Assembly: GCA_963780175.1 (NCBI GenBank)
Contig: CAWAAT010000001.1
Location: 744,001 to 808,000 of the forward strand
Direction of reading: 5' to 3'
DNA length: 64,000 bases
Origin: Brooklawnia sp963780175
GTDB taxonomy: Bacteria; Actinomycetota; Actinomycetes; Propionibacteriales; Propionibacteriaceae
The notes beneath the pieces were generated by a model. That model was given only the letters and a program-made list of their open reading frames with translations. It did not search any database and was not told the origin of the DNA. Shown piece by piece: positions 8,521 to 16,390 of the stretch; position 1 is the stretch's first letter, and every line of letters begins with the position of its first letter. A program made the translations under genes and the position numbers.

Positions 8521-10541
8521 TTGTAACTCCGTTGCTTCAGCTCGATCGCCTTGTAAACCAGTGGTTCCTTGTGCAGCACCGGCTTGGAGCCCTCTCCGGT
8601 CCATTCCCAGGCAGCGACATAGGCGAACTCATCGTCATGACGCAGCGCCTCGCCCTCCTCGGTCTGGTGTTCGAGGCGGAAGTGCCCACCACACGACTCG
8701 CGACGATGCAGGGCGTCGACACACATCAACTCGCCCAGTTCGAAGAAGTCGATGAGTCGACCGGCGCGCTCCAGGGTCTGGTTGAGGTCCTCTGCGACAC
8801 CTGTCACCCTGACGTCGCGCCAGAACTCGGCCTTCAATTCACGGATGAGTCCGATGGCTTTGCGCAGCCCCGCATCGCTGCGGGCCATGCCGCAGTACTC
8901 CCACATGATGTGGCCCAGTTCCTTGTGGAACGAGTCCACGGTGCGGGATCCCTGGACACTCAGCAGCCGCTGGATCCGATCCTTGGTCTCGTCCACGGCT
9001 GCGACGACTGCCGGGTCGTCAGCAGGCAACTGGCCAAGATGGTGCGCAGCCAAGTAGTCGTTGATGGTGTTCGGCAGCACGAAGTAGCCGTCGGCCAGAC
9101 CCTGCATGAGTGCGGACGCACCGAGCCGGTTGGCGCCGTGGTCGGAGAAGTTCGCCTCACCGGCCACGAATAGGCCCGGAATGGTGGTCTCCAGATCGTA
9201 GTCGACCCAGACGCCGCCCATGGTGTAGTGCACGGCCGGGTAGATGCGCATCGGAAGCTCGTAGGGATCCTCTGCGGTGATCTGCTTGTACATGTCGAAA
9301 AGGTTGCCGTACCTGACTTCGACACCGTGCTTGCCCAGCCGGCTGATCGCATCCGAGAAGTCGAGGTAGACACCGCGACGCACCTGGCGCTCCTTGCCGG
9401 ACTCGTCCACCTCGGTGACCAGCGGGCCAACACCGCGTCCCTCGTCACACATGTTCTTCGCCTGACGAGACGCGATGTCACGCGGAACCAGGTTGCCGAA
9501 GGCCGGGTAGATGCGCTCCAAGTAGTAGTCGCGATCTTCCTCGGCGATCTGGCGCGGATCCTTGGTGCAGTCCTCGGCCTTCTTGGGCACCCAGATACGC
9601 CCGTCGTTGCGCAACGACTCGCTCATCAGGGTGAGCTTCGACTGGTTGTCGCCGTGCACCGGAATGCAGGTCGGGTGGATCTGCGTGTAGCAGGGGTTCG
9701 CGAAGTAGGCGCCCTTGCGATGAGCCCGCCAACCGGCGGTCACGTTGCAGCCCATCGCGTTGGTGGACAGGAAGAAGACGTTGCCGTATCCGCCCGTGGC
9801 CAGCACAACCGCGTCCGCGGTGTATGCGGTGACCTCGCCGGTGACCATGTCACGCGCCACGATGCCGCGAGCACGATTCTCCTTGAGGATGACCTCGAGC
9901 ATCTCGTGGCGAGCGAACATCTCGACGGTGCCGGCGGCGACCTGACGCTCCAGGGCCTGGTAGGCGCCGATCAGCAGTTGCTGTCCGGTCTGGCCGCGAG
10001 CGTAAAAGGTGCGCTGCACCTGAACGCCGCCGAAGGAACGGGTGTCGAGCAGACCACCGTACTCACGGGCGAACGGAACTCCCTGGGCCACACACTGATC
10101 GATGATGTTGGCCGAAACGCTGGCCAGTCGGTAGACGTTGGTCTCTCGGGCACGGTAGTCGCCACCCTTGACCGTGTCGTAGAACAACCGGAACGTCGAG
10201 TCGTTGTCGTTCTTGTAGTTCTTCGCGGCGTTGATGCCACCCTGGGCGGCGATGGAGTGAGCGCGTCGCGGGCTGTCCTGGTAACAGAAGTTCAGGACGT
10301 TGTAGCCGGCCTCACCCAGCGAGGCCGCCGCCGCCCCACCGGCGAGGCCGGTGCCGACCACGATGATCGTGATCTTGCGGCGGTTCGCCGGGTTGACGAG
10401 CTTGGCGTGGAACTGGCGATCGGGCCAGACCTTGTCGATGGGCAGGCTGGTGTCAGCCTTCCTGTCATGGATCTCGGAGCCGACCGCGTAGTAATCGGCG
10501 TCCGTCGCGGGCATCGTGTTGGTCACTTTGGCGTCAGACAT
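8517..10541 (-). CDS. sdhA: Succinate dehydrogenase/fumarate reductase flavoprotein subunit
   Basis: 674-aa flavoprotein oxidising succinate to fumarate (or the reverse). The FAD dinucleotide fold IIVVGTGLAGGAAAASLGEA (about 60-80) is followed by the covalent-FAD histidine in AHSIAAQGGINA. The substrate-site region contains HPTCIPVHGDNQSKLT. The length and insertions match the menaquinone-linked single-cytochrome class rather than E. coli SdhA. The ATG overlaps sdhC by 8 nt. Direction of catalysis cannot be told from sequence; propionate fermenters use such enzymes as fumarate reductases. Confidence 0.96.
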   Translation of the reverse strand: MSDAKVTNTMPATDADYYAVGSEIHDRKADTSLPIDKVWPDRQFHAKLVNPANRRKITIIVVGTGLAGGAAAASLGEAGYNVLNFCYQDSPRRAHSIAAQGGINAAKNYKNDNDSTFRLFYDTVKGGDYRARETNVYRLASVSANIIDQCVAQGVPFAREYGGLLDTRSFGGVQVQRTFYARGQTGQQLLIGAYQALERQVAAGTVEMFARHEMLEVILKENRARGIVARDMVTGEVTAYTADAVVLATGGYGNVFFLSTNAMGCNVTAGWRAHRKGAYFANPCYTQIHPTCIPVHGDNQSKLTLMSESLRNDGRIWVPKKAEDCTKDPRQIAEEDRDYYLERIYPAFGNLVPRDIASRQAKNMCDEGRGVGPLVTEVDESGKERQVRRGVYLDFSDAISRLGKHGVEVRYGNLFDMYKQITAEDPYELPMRIYPAVHYTMGGVWVDYDLETTIPGLFVAGEANFSDHGANRLGASALMQGLADGYFVLPNTINDYLAAHHLGQLPADDPAVVAAVDETKDRIQRLLSVQGSRTVDSFHKELGHIMWEYCGMARSDAGLRKAIGLIRELKAEFWRDVRVTGVAEDLNQTLERAGRLIDFFELGELMCVDALHRRESCGGHFRLEHQTEEGEALRHDDEFAYVAAWEWTGEGSKPVLHKEPLVYKAIELKQRSYK

Positions 10542-11280
10542 TGGGGAAAATCCATCCGAAGTAGATAGCGATCGGGGTGATCATGAAGCCGAGGTAGAGC
10601 AGGATGGCAACGACCCAGGCGCAGGCCTTGATCACCTTCTCGCTGAAGGCCCCGACCCGAGCACCCAGGGTGCAGAAGGCGCTGTAGAAGCCGTGCCACA
10701 CGTGCAGGCACACAGCAGCCATCCAGACCGCGTACAAGGCGACCAGCCACCACTCCTGGAAGCCAAGGACCACCCGCATGTGCGGCTCCACGGAGGTCTC
10801 GGCGCCGGGGTAGTTCACTCTGACGATCTGCGCCGTGAACTGCATCAGGTGGACGACGACACCGAGCAGGATGATGATGCCACCCCAGATCATGGTGCGC
10901 GCCGCGAAGCTGCCAGCCAGGTAGCGCTGGCGGAAGTACCGCCCCAGCCCGGTGGCATCGTAGTCACGGAAGGTCAACTGCACCGCAGCGATGATGTGCA
11001 CCACTGCGCTGAAGGCCAACGCGATGCGGAAGAGCCACAGGAAGAGCATCGGCGGGAAGATCGGGTACAGGAATCTGCGCAGATAGTGCGAGTATTCGTC
11101 GAACTCCTCGGCCCCAATCTCAGGCAGGAGAAGCTTCGTGTTCCCGAACATGTGCATGAGCAGGAAGGCCACCAGAATGGACCCTGTAACAGCCATCAGT
11201 ACCTTGCGGAAGACCGTGGAGTTCAGAGCGCGCTGGTGGGGGGTCCGACTCGGATCGCGAGTTGTGAGTTGGGTTGCCAC
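10534..11280 (-). CDS. sdhC: Succinate dehydrogenase cytochrome b subunit
   Basis: 248-aa integral membrane subunit with five predicted helices (about 27-48, 76-101, 128-150, 178-200 and 220-242). Conserved histidines (LMHMF, VVHII, VHLMQ, LHVWHGF) are candidate ligands for two b hemes. A single five-helix polypeptide marks the type-B complex II that works with menaquinone. The GTG start follows a TAGACT hexamer by 7 nt, suggesting leaderless transcription. First gene of sdhCAB. Confidence 0.93.
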   Translation of the reverse strand: MATQLTTRDPSRTPHQRALNSTVFRKVLMAVTGSILVAFLLMHMFGNTKLLLPEIGAEEFDEYSHYLRRFLYPIFPPMLFLWLFRIALAFSAVVHIIAAVQLTFRDYDATGLGRYFRQRYLAGSFAARTMIWGGIIILLGVVVHLMQFTAQIVRVNYPGAETSVEPHMRVVLGFQEWWLVALYAVWMAAVCLHVWHGFYSAFCTLGARVGAFSEKVIKACAWVVAILLYLGFMITPIAIYFGWIFPNV

Positions 11281-11287
11281 ATACAGG

Positions 11288-11293
11288 AGTCTA
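11288..11293 (-). promoter_or_regulatory. -10 element of the sdhCAB promoter (leaderless)
   Basis: Minus-strand TAGACT ends 7 nt before the sdhC GTG, fitting TANNNT with transcription starting at or next to the start codon. It directly follows the trmD hairpin. No clear -35 is visible. Confidence 0.5.
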
Positions 11294-11295
11294 GT

Positions 11296-11324
11296 GGGCG
11301 GCCTCGTCGTTCCATCGGCCGCCC
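11296..11324 (-). terminator. Terminator after trmD
   Basis: An 8-bp GGGCGGCC/GGCCGCCC stem with a 13-nt loop lies about 29 nt past the trmD stop and immediately upstream of the sdhC -10. It would insulate sdhCAB from the ribosomal-maturation operon. Confidence 0.5.
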
Positions 11325-11352
11325 CCGCAGGAAGGGCGACCTGATTCTGCGG

Positions 11353-12084
11353 TCACTGCAACAGGTCGGGGCGCCTGGCCGCGGTGATCTCCTGGGAACG
11401 CTCTCGACGCCACCGGGCGACTCGCCCGTGGTGGCCACTGAGAAGCACCTCCGGAACGTCCAGACCTCGCCAGGACGCCGGTTTGGTGTACACCGGATAC
11501 TCCAGCAGGCCGTCGGTGTCGACGGAATGCGATTCCTCGACCAGGGACTCCGGGTTGCCGATCACGCCGGGCACGAGGCGCACGATGGCCTCGATCATGG
11601 CCAGCACGGCCACCTCACCACCGTTGAGCACGTAATCACCGAGGCTGACCTCGCGTACATCGAAGACCGTGGACGCCCAGTCGATTACCCGGTGGTCGAT
11701 GCCTTCATAGCGTCCGCAGGCGAAGGCCAAAGTGGCCGCGGTCGCAAGCTCTGCGGCCATCTGCTGGCTGAACAGCTGACCGGAGGGCGACGGCACGATG
11801 AGCACCGGACGGGTGGTCGGCGGCGCGTCTGCACTCTTCTGGGATGCGGCTGGGTAACTGGCCAGCAGGGCGTCGAGGGCCTCACCCCAAGGTTCGGGCT
11901 TCATCACCATGCCGGCTCCCCCTCCGTAGGGGGTGTCGTCGACGGTGCGGTGCCTGTCGTGCGTCCAGTCGCGCAGGTCATGGACGCGGACCTCCAGCAC
12001 CCCGTCCGCGATCGCTCTGCCGATCAGGCTCAGCTGCAGCGGCGCGAAGTAGTCGGGAAAGATCGAGACGATGTCGATGCGCAT
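11353..12084 (-). CDS. trmD: tRNA (guanine-N1)-methyltransferase
   Basis: 243-aa SPOUT methyltransferase that makes m1G37 in tRNAs reading codons beginning with C, preventing +1 frameshifting. Diagnostic motifs: DIVSIFPDYF at the N-terminus, TVDDTPYGGGAGMVMKPEP, and the trefoil-knot segment CGRYEGIDHRV followed by SLGDYVLNGGE. The ATG at 12084 shares a base with the rimM stop (TGATG). Part of rimM-trmD. Confidence 0.97.
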   Translation of the reverse strand: MRIDIVSIFPDYFAPLQLSLIGRAIADGVLEVRVHDLRDWTHDRHRTVDDTPYGGGAGMVMKPEPWGEALDALLASYPAASQKSADAPPTTRPVLIVPSPSGQLFSQQMAAELATAATLAFACGRYEGIDHRVIDWASTVFDVREVSLGDYVLNGGEVAVLAMIEAIVRLVPGVIGNPESLVEESHSVDTDGLLEYPVYTKPASWRGLDVPEVLLSGHHGRVARWRRERSQEITAARRPDLLQ

Positions 12085-12629
12085 CAATGGTCATCCGGGA
12101 GGTCGTCCAGCAGGCCAGGCAGGTCAGCGAGTTGGACATGGCCGCCTGCCAGGTCGACGACGGGCACCAGGGCGTGGACGAAGGGCACCAGCCGCTCGCT
12201 GCCTCCGGCGTCCACCACAAGCAGGTCCTGAGCGTAGTTGTGCAGCACATTGGTGATCGTCCCAGCCTGGTTGCCCCGAGCGTCCAGAACCGCCAGACCG
12301 ACCAGTTGCCGGTCGTAGTACTCCTCGTCACCGGTGGGTTCCTCGGTCGCCGGCACGCGGGCCACCAACTCCGTGCCATTCAGGTGCTCGGCCAGGGTTC
12401 GATCGGCCACCCCAGCGAAGCTCACCACGAGTCGTCCAGACACCTGCCGGGTGGCCTCGACCCTCAGCGAACGTCCTGCGGGGGTGAACAGAACAGTCCC
12501 GGGGGCGAATCGGCGCTCCACCTCGTCGGTGCGAACCTCAACGCTCACCTCCCCGCGCACGCCGTGGGCTCGACCGACCACGCCCACCGTGACCTCAACG
12601 ACATCACTCGCGACCACGTCATCCTCCAT
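12084..12629 (-). CDS. rimM: Ribosome maturation factor RimM
   Basis: 181-aa 30S assembly factor that binds S19 and assists 16S 3'-domain folding. The N-terminal barrel begins VTVGVVGRAHGVRGEVSVEV; the C-terminal PRC barrel includes YYDRQLVGLAVLDARG and GSERLVPFVHALVPVVDLAG. The start has no good Shine-Dalgarno, and a stable hairpin ends 11 nt before it. Its stop overlaps the trmD start. Confidence 0.95.
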   Translation of the reverse strand: MEDDVVASDVVEVTVGVVGRAHGVRGEVSVEVRTDEVERRFAPGTVLFTPAGRSLRVEATRQVSGRLVVSFAGVADRTLAEHLNGTELVARVPATEEPTGDEEYYDRQLVGLAVLDARGNQAGTITNVLHNYAQDLLVVDAGGSERLVPFVHALVPVVDLAGGHVQLADLPGLLDDLPDDH

Positions 12630-12640
12630 GAAACGACAGA

Positions 12641-12670
12641 CGCCCCACCATCGGCAGATGGCTGGGGCGC
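12641..12670 (-). terminator. Hairpin between khpA and rimM (attenuator-like)
   Basis: Arms GCGCCCCAGCCATC and GATGGTGGGGCGT pair over about 12 bp with one bulged G and a 4-nt loop. The base is 11 nt from the rimM ATG, so it could act as a partial terminator, processing site or translational control element between rpsP-khpA and rimM-trmD. Confidence 0.5.
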
Positions 12671-12686
12671 CTGAACGGTGTTGATC

Positions 12687-12944
12687 TCAGCGGCGGCCGC
12701 GGTTGGGCTTGCTGTCGACGTCGACGAAGTCGACCCTGACTTGCTCGCGACCGGCAAGTGCGGCCACCACGGTGCGCAGCGCCGTCGCGGTGCGACCCTG
12801 GCGACCGATCACCTTGCCGACGTCCTCGGGGTGGACGCGCACCTCCAGCATCCGGCCGTGGCGCAGTTCCTTGTCGCGGATGCGCACGTCGTCGGGATGG
12901 GTGACGATGCCCTGCACCAGGTGCTCGAGTGCGTCAGCCAGCAT
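12687..12944 (-). CDS. khpA: KH-domain RNA-binding protein KhpA
   Basis: 85-aa single KH domain with GKVIGRQGRTATALRTVV carrying the GxxG loop (GRQG). In other bacteria it pairs with KhpB and binds small and messenger RNAs linked to cell division. It starts 2 nt after rpsP, the usual rpsP-khpA-rimM-trmD order. Confidence 0.93.
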   Translation of the reverse strand: MLADALEHLVQGIVTHPDDVRIRDKELRHGRMLEVRVHPEDVGKVIGRQGRTATALRTVVAALAGREQVRVDFVDVDSKPNRGRR

Positions 12945-12946
12945 GA

Positions 12947-13372
12947 TCAGGCCCCCTCGACGGCCTCAGCCTCAGGCGCCGGTTCCTCGGTCTTCTTGGC
13001 CTTGCGGCTGATGGCCTCGGACGTGTGCTCACCGTCGGCCTCAGCGAGCGCGGCGTTGAAGCGGGCCAACTTGTCGAGCGGCACGGGCTGCGGGTTGATG
13101 CCGGAAGGCGACTCAACACCCGTGAACTTCTGCCAGTCACCACTGCGCTTGAGCAGGGCTACAACGGCCTCGGTGGGCTGGGCGCCGACGCCGAGCCAGT
13201 ACTGAGCACGCTCGGAGTCGATGCGGATGACCGAGGGGTCATTCTTCGGGTGGTAAATGCCGATCTCCTCGATGGCCTGGCCATCGCGGCGAGCGCGGGA
13301 GTCCATGACAACAACGCGGTAGTGCGGCGAGCGGATCTTGCCGAGCCGCTTCAGACGGATCTTGGTGGCCAC
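12947..13372 (-). CDS. rpsP: 30S ribosomal protein S16
   Basis: 141-aa S16: KIRLKRLGKIRSPHYRVVVM at the N-terminus, then IGIYHPKNDPS. The globular family core is about 80 aa; the remaining C-terminal tail is Ala/Glu-rich, a common actinobacterial extension. The GTG at 13372 is chosen because AGGAGA precedes it and homology starts there; the open frame extends upstream without homology. Confidence 0.96.
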   Translation of the reverse strand: MATKIRLKRLGKIRSPHYRVVVMDSRARRDGQAIEEIGIYHPKNDPSVIRIDSERAQYWLGVGAQPTEAVVALLKRSGDWQKFTGVESPSGINPQPVPLDKLARFNAALAEADGEHTSEAISRKAKKTEEPAPEAEAVEGA

Positions 13373-13517
13373 TGGTGTGGTTTCTCCTGTAGGAAAGCCC
13401 GGGTTTGGCCCCGGTGCAAACGGGTGACCGTCCCGCCCGTGTGGGGCACGTGCGTTCAGGTCAGTGGATCTGCGTCGCCAGTGATGAGAGGGCACCTGGA
13501 CGCCAGACGCATCGACC

Positions 13518-13523
13518 ATTGTG
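13518..13523 (-). promoter_or_regulatory. Candidate -10 of the rpsP operon
   Basis: CACAAT on the minus strand lies in the 236-bp gap upstream of rpsP, predicting a leader of about 140 nt. A TTTCGC or TTCGCG sequence sits 18-19 nt upstream as a poor -35. The rest of the gap (13373-13608) shows no gene. Confidence 0.35.
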
Positions 13524-13608
13524 CCAGATGAGCAGGCCAAGCGCGAAACCGACGGCCGCGCGTCCAGTCGGCGCGCTGCCGCCGGCCATCGCCCGAAGAA
13601 CCGCGAGG

Positions 13609-14694
13609 TCAGTGCGCCCGAACGCGTTGCACCGGCTCGCCACGCAGCATGACCAGGCTGGGCGAGGCCAGCACCTCGATCCGGGCACGGGGGTCGGCGT
13701 CGTAGACGACCAGGTCGCCAGGAGCGCCGGGCACCAGTCCGTCGGCGCTCAACCATTCCCGGGCCCGCCAGGACACTGCTCCCAACGCGAACTCGGCGCC
13801 ACCCAACCGCGCCAGGAGCGCCGCCTCCTCGGCGATGCGCCCGTGCGCCAGGGTGCCTCCCGCATCGGTGCCCGCGTAGATGGGGACGCCGGCCTCCCGG
13901 GCTGCCCCCAGCACCTCCAAGCGGGTGGCATGCAGGCGCCGCATGTGGGCGGCGTATCGGGGGAACTTGTCCTCACCGGCAGCGGCGATGGCCGGAAAGG
14001 TCTCGAGGTTGGTCATGGTGGGAACCAACCCCACACCGGCGGCGGCCATCCGGTCGATCACCTCGGAACTCATCCCCGTGCCGTGCTCAATGCAGTCGAT
14101 ACCGGCAGACACCAATTCGGCCACGGACTGCTCGCCGAAGCAGTGAGCGGTCACCCGCACACCGAGTTCATGTGCCCGGTCGATCGCCTGCCTCGCCACC
14201 TCGGCCGGCCAGAGCGGCGCCAGGTCACCGAGCGCACGGTCAATCCAGTCGCCCACCAGCTTGACCCAACCGTCACCGGCCCTCGCCTGCACCTCGACCT
14301 GCCCGACCAGATCCTCGGGGTCGATCTCAACGGCGAAGTTGCGCAGGTAGCGCTGGTGCACCGCCACATGGCGGCCCGCGCGGATGATGCGGGGCAGGTC
14401 CATCCGCTCGTCGACCCAATGAGTGTCCACCGGTGCCCCGGCATCCCTGATGAGCAGGACTCCTGAGTCCCGATCGGTGATGGCCTGCTGCTCGGCGGTC
14501 GCTTGATCGACGGCACCTGCGGCGCCCAGGCCGATGTGGCAGTGGGCGTCCACCAGGCCAGGGGCGATCCAGACGTCGCGCGCCAGCGTCTGGGAACCAG
14601 CGACGGGGGTGGCGCTGAGCACCCCGTCGCAGACCCACACGTCAGTCGGTTCGGTGCCTGGCAGCACCACCCCGCGCAGATGCCAACTGTTCAT
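13609..14694 (-). CDS. Amidohydrolase family protein (imidazolonepropionase-like)
   Basis: 361-aa metal-dependent hydrolase of the amidohydrolase superfamily. Metal ligands: VDAHCHIG (about residue 50), a candidate carboxylated lysine in GWVKLVGDW, TAHCFGEQS, DCIEHGTG and the aspartate in YAGTDAGG. The flanking small beta-sandwich is split between the termini (start to about 45 and PGDLVVYDADPRA at the end). Substrate unknown; dipeptidase- or hydantoinase-like roles are possible. GGAGG 5 nt before the ATG supports the start. It lies between ffh and rpsP, which are usually close neighbours. Confidence 0.85.
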   Translation of the reverse strand: MNSWHLRGVVLPGTEPTDVWVCDGVLSATPVAGSQTLARDVWIAPGLVDAHCHIGLGAAGAVDQATAEQQAITDRDSGVLLIRDAGAPVDTHWVDERMDLPRIIRAGRHVAVHQRYLRNFAVEIDPEDLVGQVEVQARAGDGWVKLVGDWIDRALGDLAPLWPAEVARQAIDRAHELGVRVTAHCFGEQSVAELVSAGIDCIEHGTGMSSEVIDRMAAAGVGLVPTMTNLETFPAIAAAGEDKFPRYAAHMRRLHATRLEVLGAAREAGVPIYAGTDAGGTLAHGRIAEEAALLARLGGAEFALGAVSWRAREWLSADGLVPGAPGDLVVYDADPRARIEVLASPSLVMLRGEPVQRVRAH

Positions 14695-14707
14695 CGTGAC
14701 CTCCAGG

Positions 14708-14972
14708 TCAACGTGGCAGGTTCCAGCCCGGCCCCTTGTTCTGTTGGGACAACATCTGTTGCAGATCGCTGGGCAACTGGAAGTCCTTCATCGCGGCCTG
14801 CAGTTCGGCCGGGTCAGGTTGGGCGGCGGGAACGACGCCGGCGACGCTCGGATTCTGTCGCTCGGCAAGCTGGGCGGCGCGTCTGGCAGGGTTGCCCGGA
14901 CACCTTCTTGCCACCCTTTGCCTTCTTGATCGGTGCCTTCGCCGACCGTCGCCCACCTGGCATCCCAGGCAT
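14708..14972 (-). pseudogene. ffh: Out-of-frame C-terminal tail of ffh
   Basis: The normal Ffh C-terminal tail is present but in two other frames. From about 14972 to 14898 the next frame reads MPGMPGGRRSAKAPIKKAKG; from about 14897 to the stop at 14708 a third frame reads GNPARRAAQLAERQ and ends PGWNLPR. Removing one C at 14973-14974 and one G at 14895-14897 joins the pieces into a 525-aa Ffh of normal actinobacterial length. Confidence 0.8.
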
Positions 14973-16287
14973 GGCTCCCGCCCATCATCTGCCCCATGGA
15001 CTGCATCACCTTGCGTGCCTCGAGGAAGCGCGTGACCAACTCATTCACCTCGCGCACCTCGACGCCGGCACCCCGCGCGATGCGGGCCCGGCGCGAGCCG
15101 TTGAGAACGGCAACGTCGGCACGTTCACCGGGGGTCATCGAGTAGATGATCGCCTCGATGCGGTCCACCTGCTTCTCATCGATCTCCCCTATCCCGGGCA
15201 TCTGCGCAGCCCCGGGCAACATGCCGAAGATCTTGCTGAGCGGGCCCATCTTGCGAACCTGCTGCATCTGGGCCAGGAAGTCATCCAGACCGAACTGATT
15301 GCGTCCACCCAGCAGTTTCTCGGCGGCGAGCTGAGACTGCTCGGCATCGAAGGTCTTCTCTGCCTGCTCGATCAAGGTGAGCATGTCGCCCATGCCCAGG
15401 ATGCGACCAGCCATCCGGTCGGGATGGAAGACGTCGAAATCGCTGAGCTTCTCGCCGTTGGAGGCGAACATGATCGGCTTGCCGATGACCTTGGCGATGG
15501 ACAGTGCGGCGCCACCGCGTGCGTCGCCGTCCAGCTTGGTGAGCACGACCCCGTCGACGCCCACACCCTCCTCGAAGGCCAGCGCAGTGTTGACGGCGTC
15601 CTGACCGATCATGGCGTCGACGACGAACAACGTCTCGTCGGGCTTTGTCAGGGCCTTGATCATGGACGCCTGGCGCATCATCTCGCCGTCGACGCCCAGG
15701 CGCCCGGCGGTGTCGATGATGACCACGTCGTACAGGTGGTGCCGGGCGTGCTCGATCGATTCCTTCGCGACCACGATGGGGTCGCCCACCCCGTTGCCCG
15801 GTTGCGGCGCGTAGACGCCTACCTTGGCGCGCTCGGCCATCACCTGCAACTGCTGGACGGCGTTGGGACGCTGCAAGTCGGCAGCCACCAACAGCGGTGA
15901 GTGGCCCTGCTCCTTCAGCCAGGCACCCAGCTTGCCGGCCAGGGTGGTCTTGCCGGCACCCTGCAGACCAGCGAGCATGATGACAGTCGGTGGCCGCTTA
16001 GCGTACCGGATCAGTCTGGTCTGACCGCCGAGAATCTCGACGAGTTCCTCGTTGACGATCTTGATGATCTGCTGGGTGGGGTTCAGCGCCTGGGAGAGCT
16101 CGACGCCGTGCGCCTTCTCCTTGACGCGGGCCACGAACTCCTTGACCACCGCCAAATTGACGTCAGCCTCGAGCAGCGCGATGCGGATCTCGCGGGCGGT
16201 GGCATCGATGTCAGCCTCGGTCAGGCGTCCCTTGCCGCGCAGGGACTTGAAGGTTGCTGCCAGCCGGTCTTGCAGGGTGTCGAACAC
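14788..16287 (-). CDS. ffh: Signal recognition particle protein Ffh, C-terminus frameshifted
   Basis: SRP GTPase that binds SRP RNA and signal sequences and docks on FtsY. The N/G domain shows GLQGAGKTTLAGKLG, DTAGRLG and TKLDGDARGG. The M domain (FLAQMQQVRKMGPLSKIFGM to about MGQMMGG) is intact. After that the frame shifts, and the last 60 or so residues as written (starting SHAWDARWATV) are nonsense. The GTG at 16287 is chosen because VFDTLQDRLAATFKSLRGKG matches the family N-terminus and GAGGA lies upstream. The RNA- and signal-binding parts survive, so even the shifted form might work. Confidence 0.85.
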   Translation of the reverse strand: MFDTLQDRLAATFKSLRGKGRLTEADIDATAREIRIALLEADVNLAVVKEFVARVKEKAHGVELSQALNPTQQIIKIVNEELVEILGGQTRLIRYAKRPPTVIMLAGLQGAGKTTLAGKLGAWLKEQGHSPLLVAADLQRPNAVQQLQVMAERAKVGVYAPQPGNGVGDPIVVAKESIEHARHHLYDVVIIDTAGRLGVDGEMMRQASMIKALTKPDETLFVVDAMIGQDAVNTALAFEEGVGVDGVVLTKLDGDARGGAALSIAKVIGKPIMFASNGEKLSDFDVFHPDRMAGRILGMGDMLTLIEQAEKTFDAEQSQLAAEKLLGGRNQFGLDDFLAQMQQVRKMGPLSKIFGMLPGAAQMPGIGEIDEKQVDRIEAIIYSMTPGERADVAVLNGSRRARIARGAGVEVREVNELVTRFLEARKVMQSMGQMMGGSHAWDARWATVGEGTDQEGKGWQEGVRATLPDAPPSLPSDRIRASPASFPPPNLTRPNCRPR

Positions 16288-16390
16288 GCGTGTCCTCAGG
16301 GTTTCAGGAATGTCAAGGTCCAAGGATACCGGGCAGGGCCGCCCGTCGGGTCATGAGCACGGCCCGCGGGGGGGCTGCCGGATCTCCCGA

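Noticed and set aside
9228..12231. Two very long plus-strand frames opposite sdhA, sdhC, trmD and rimM
   Set aside because: Composition is Val/Gly/Arg/His-rich with no family match, and the opposite strand is fully explained by known genes.
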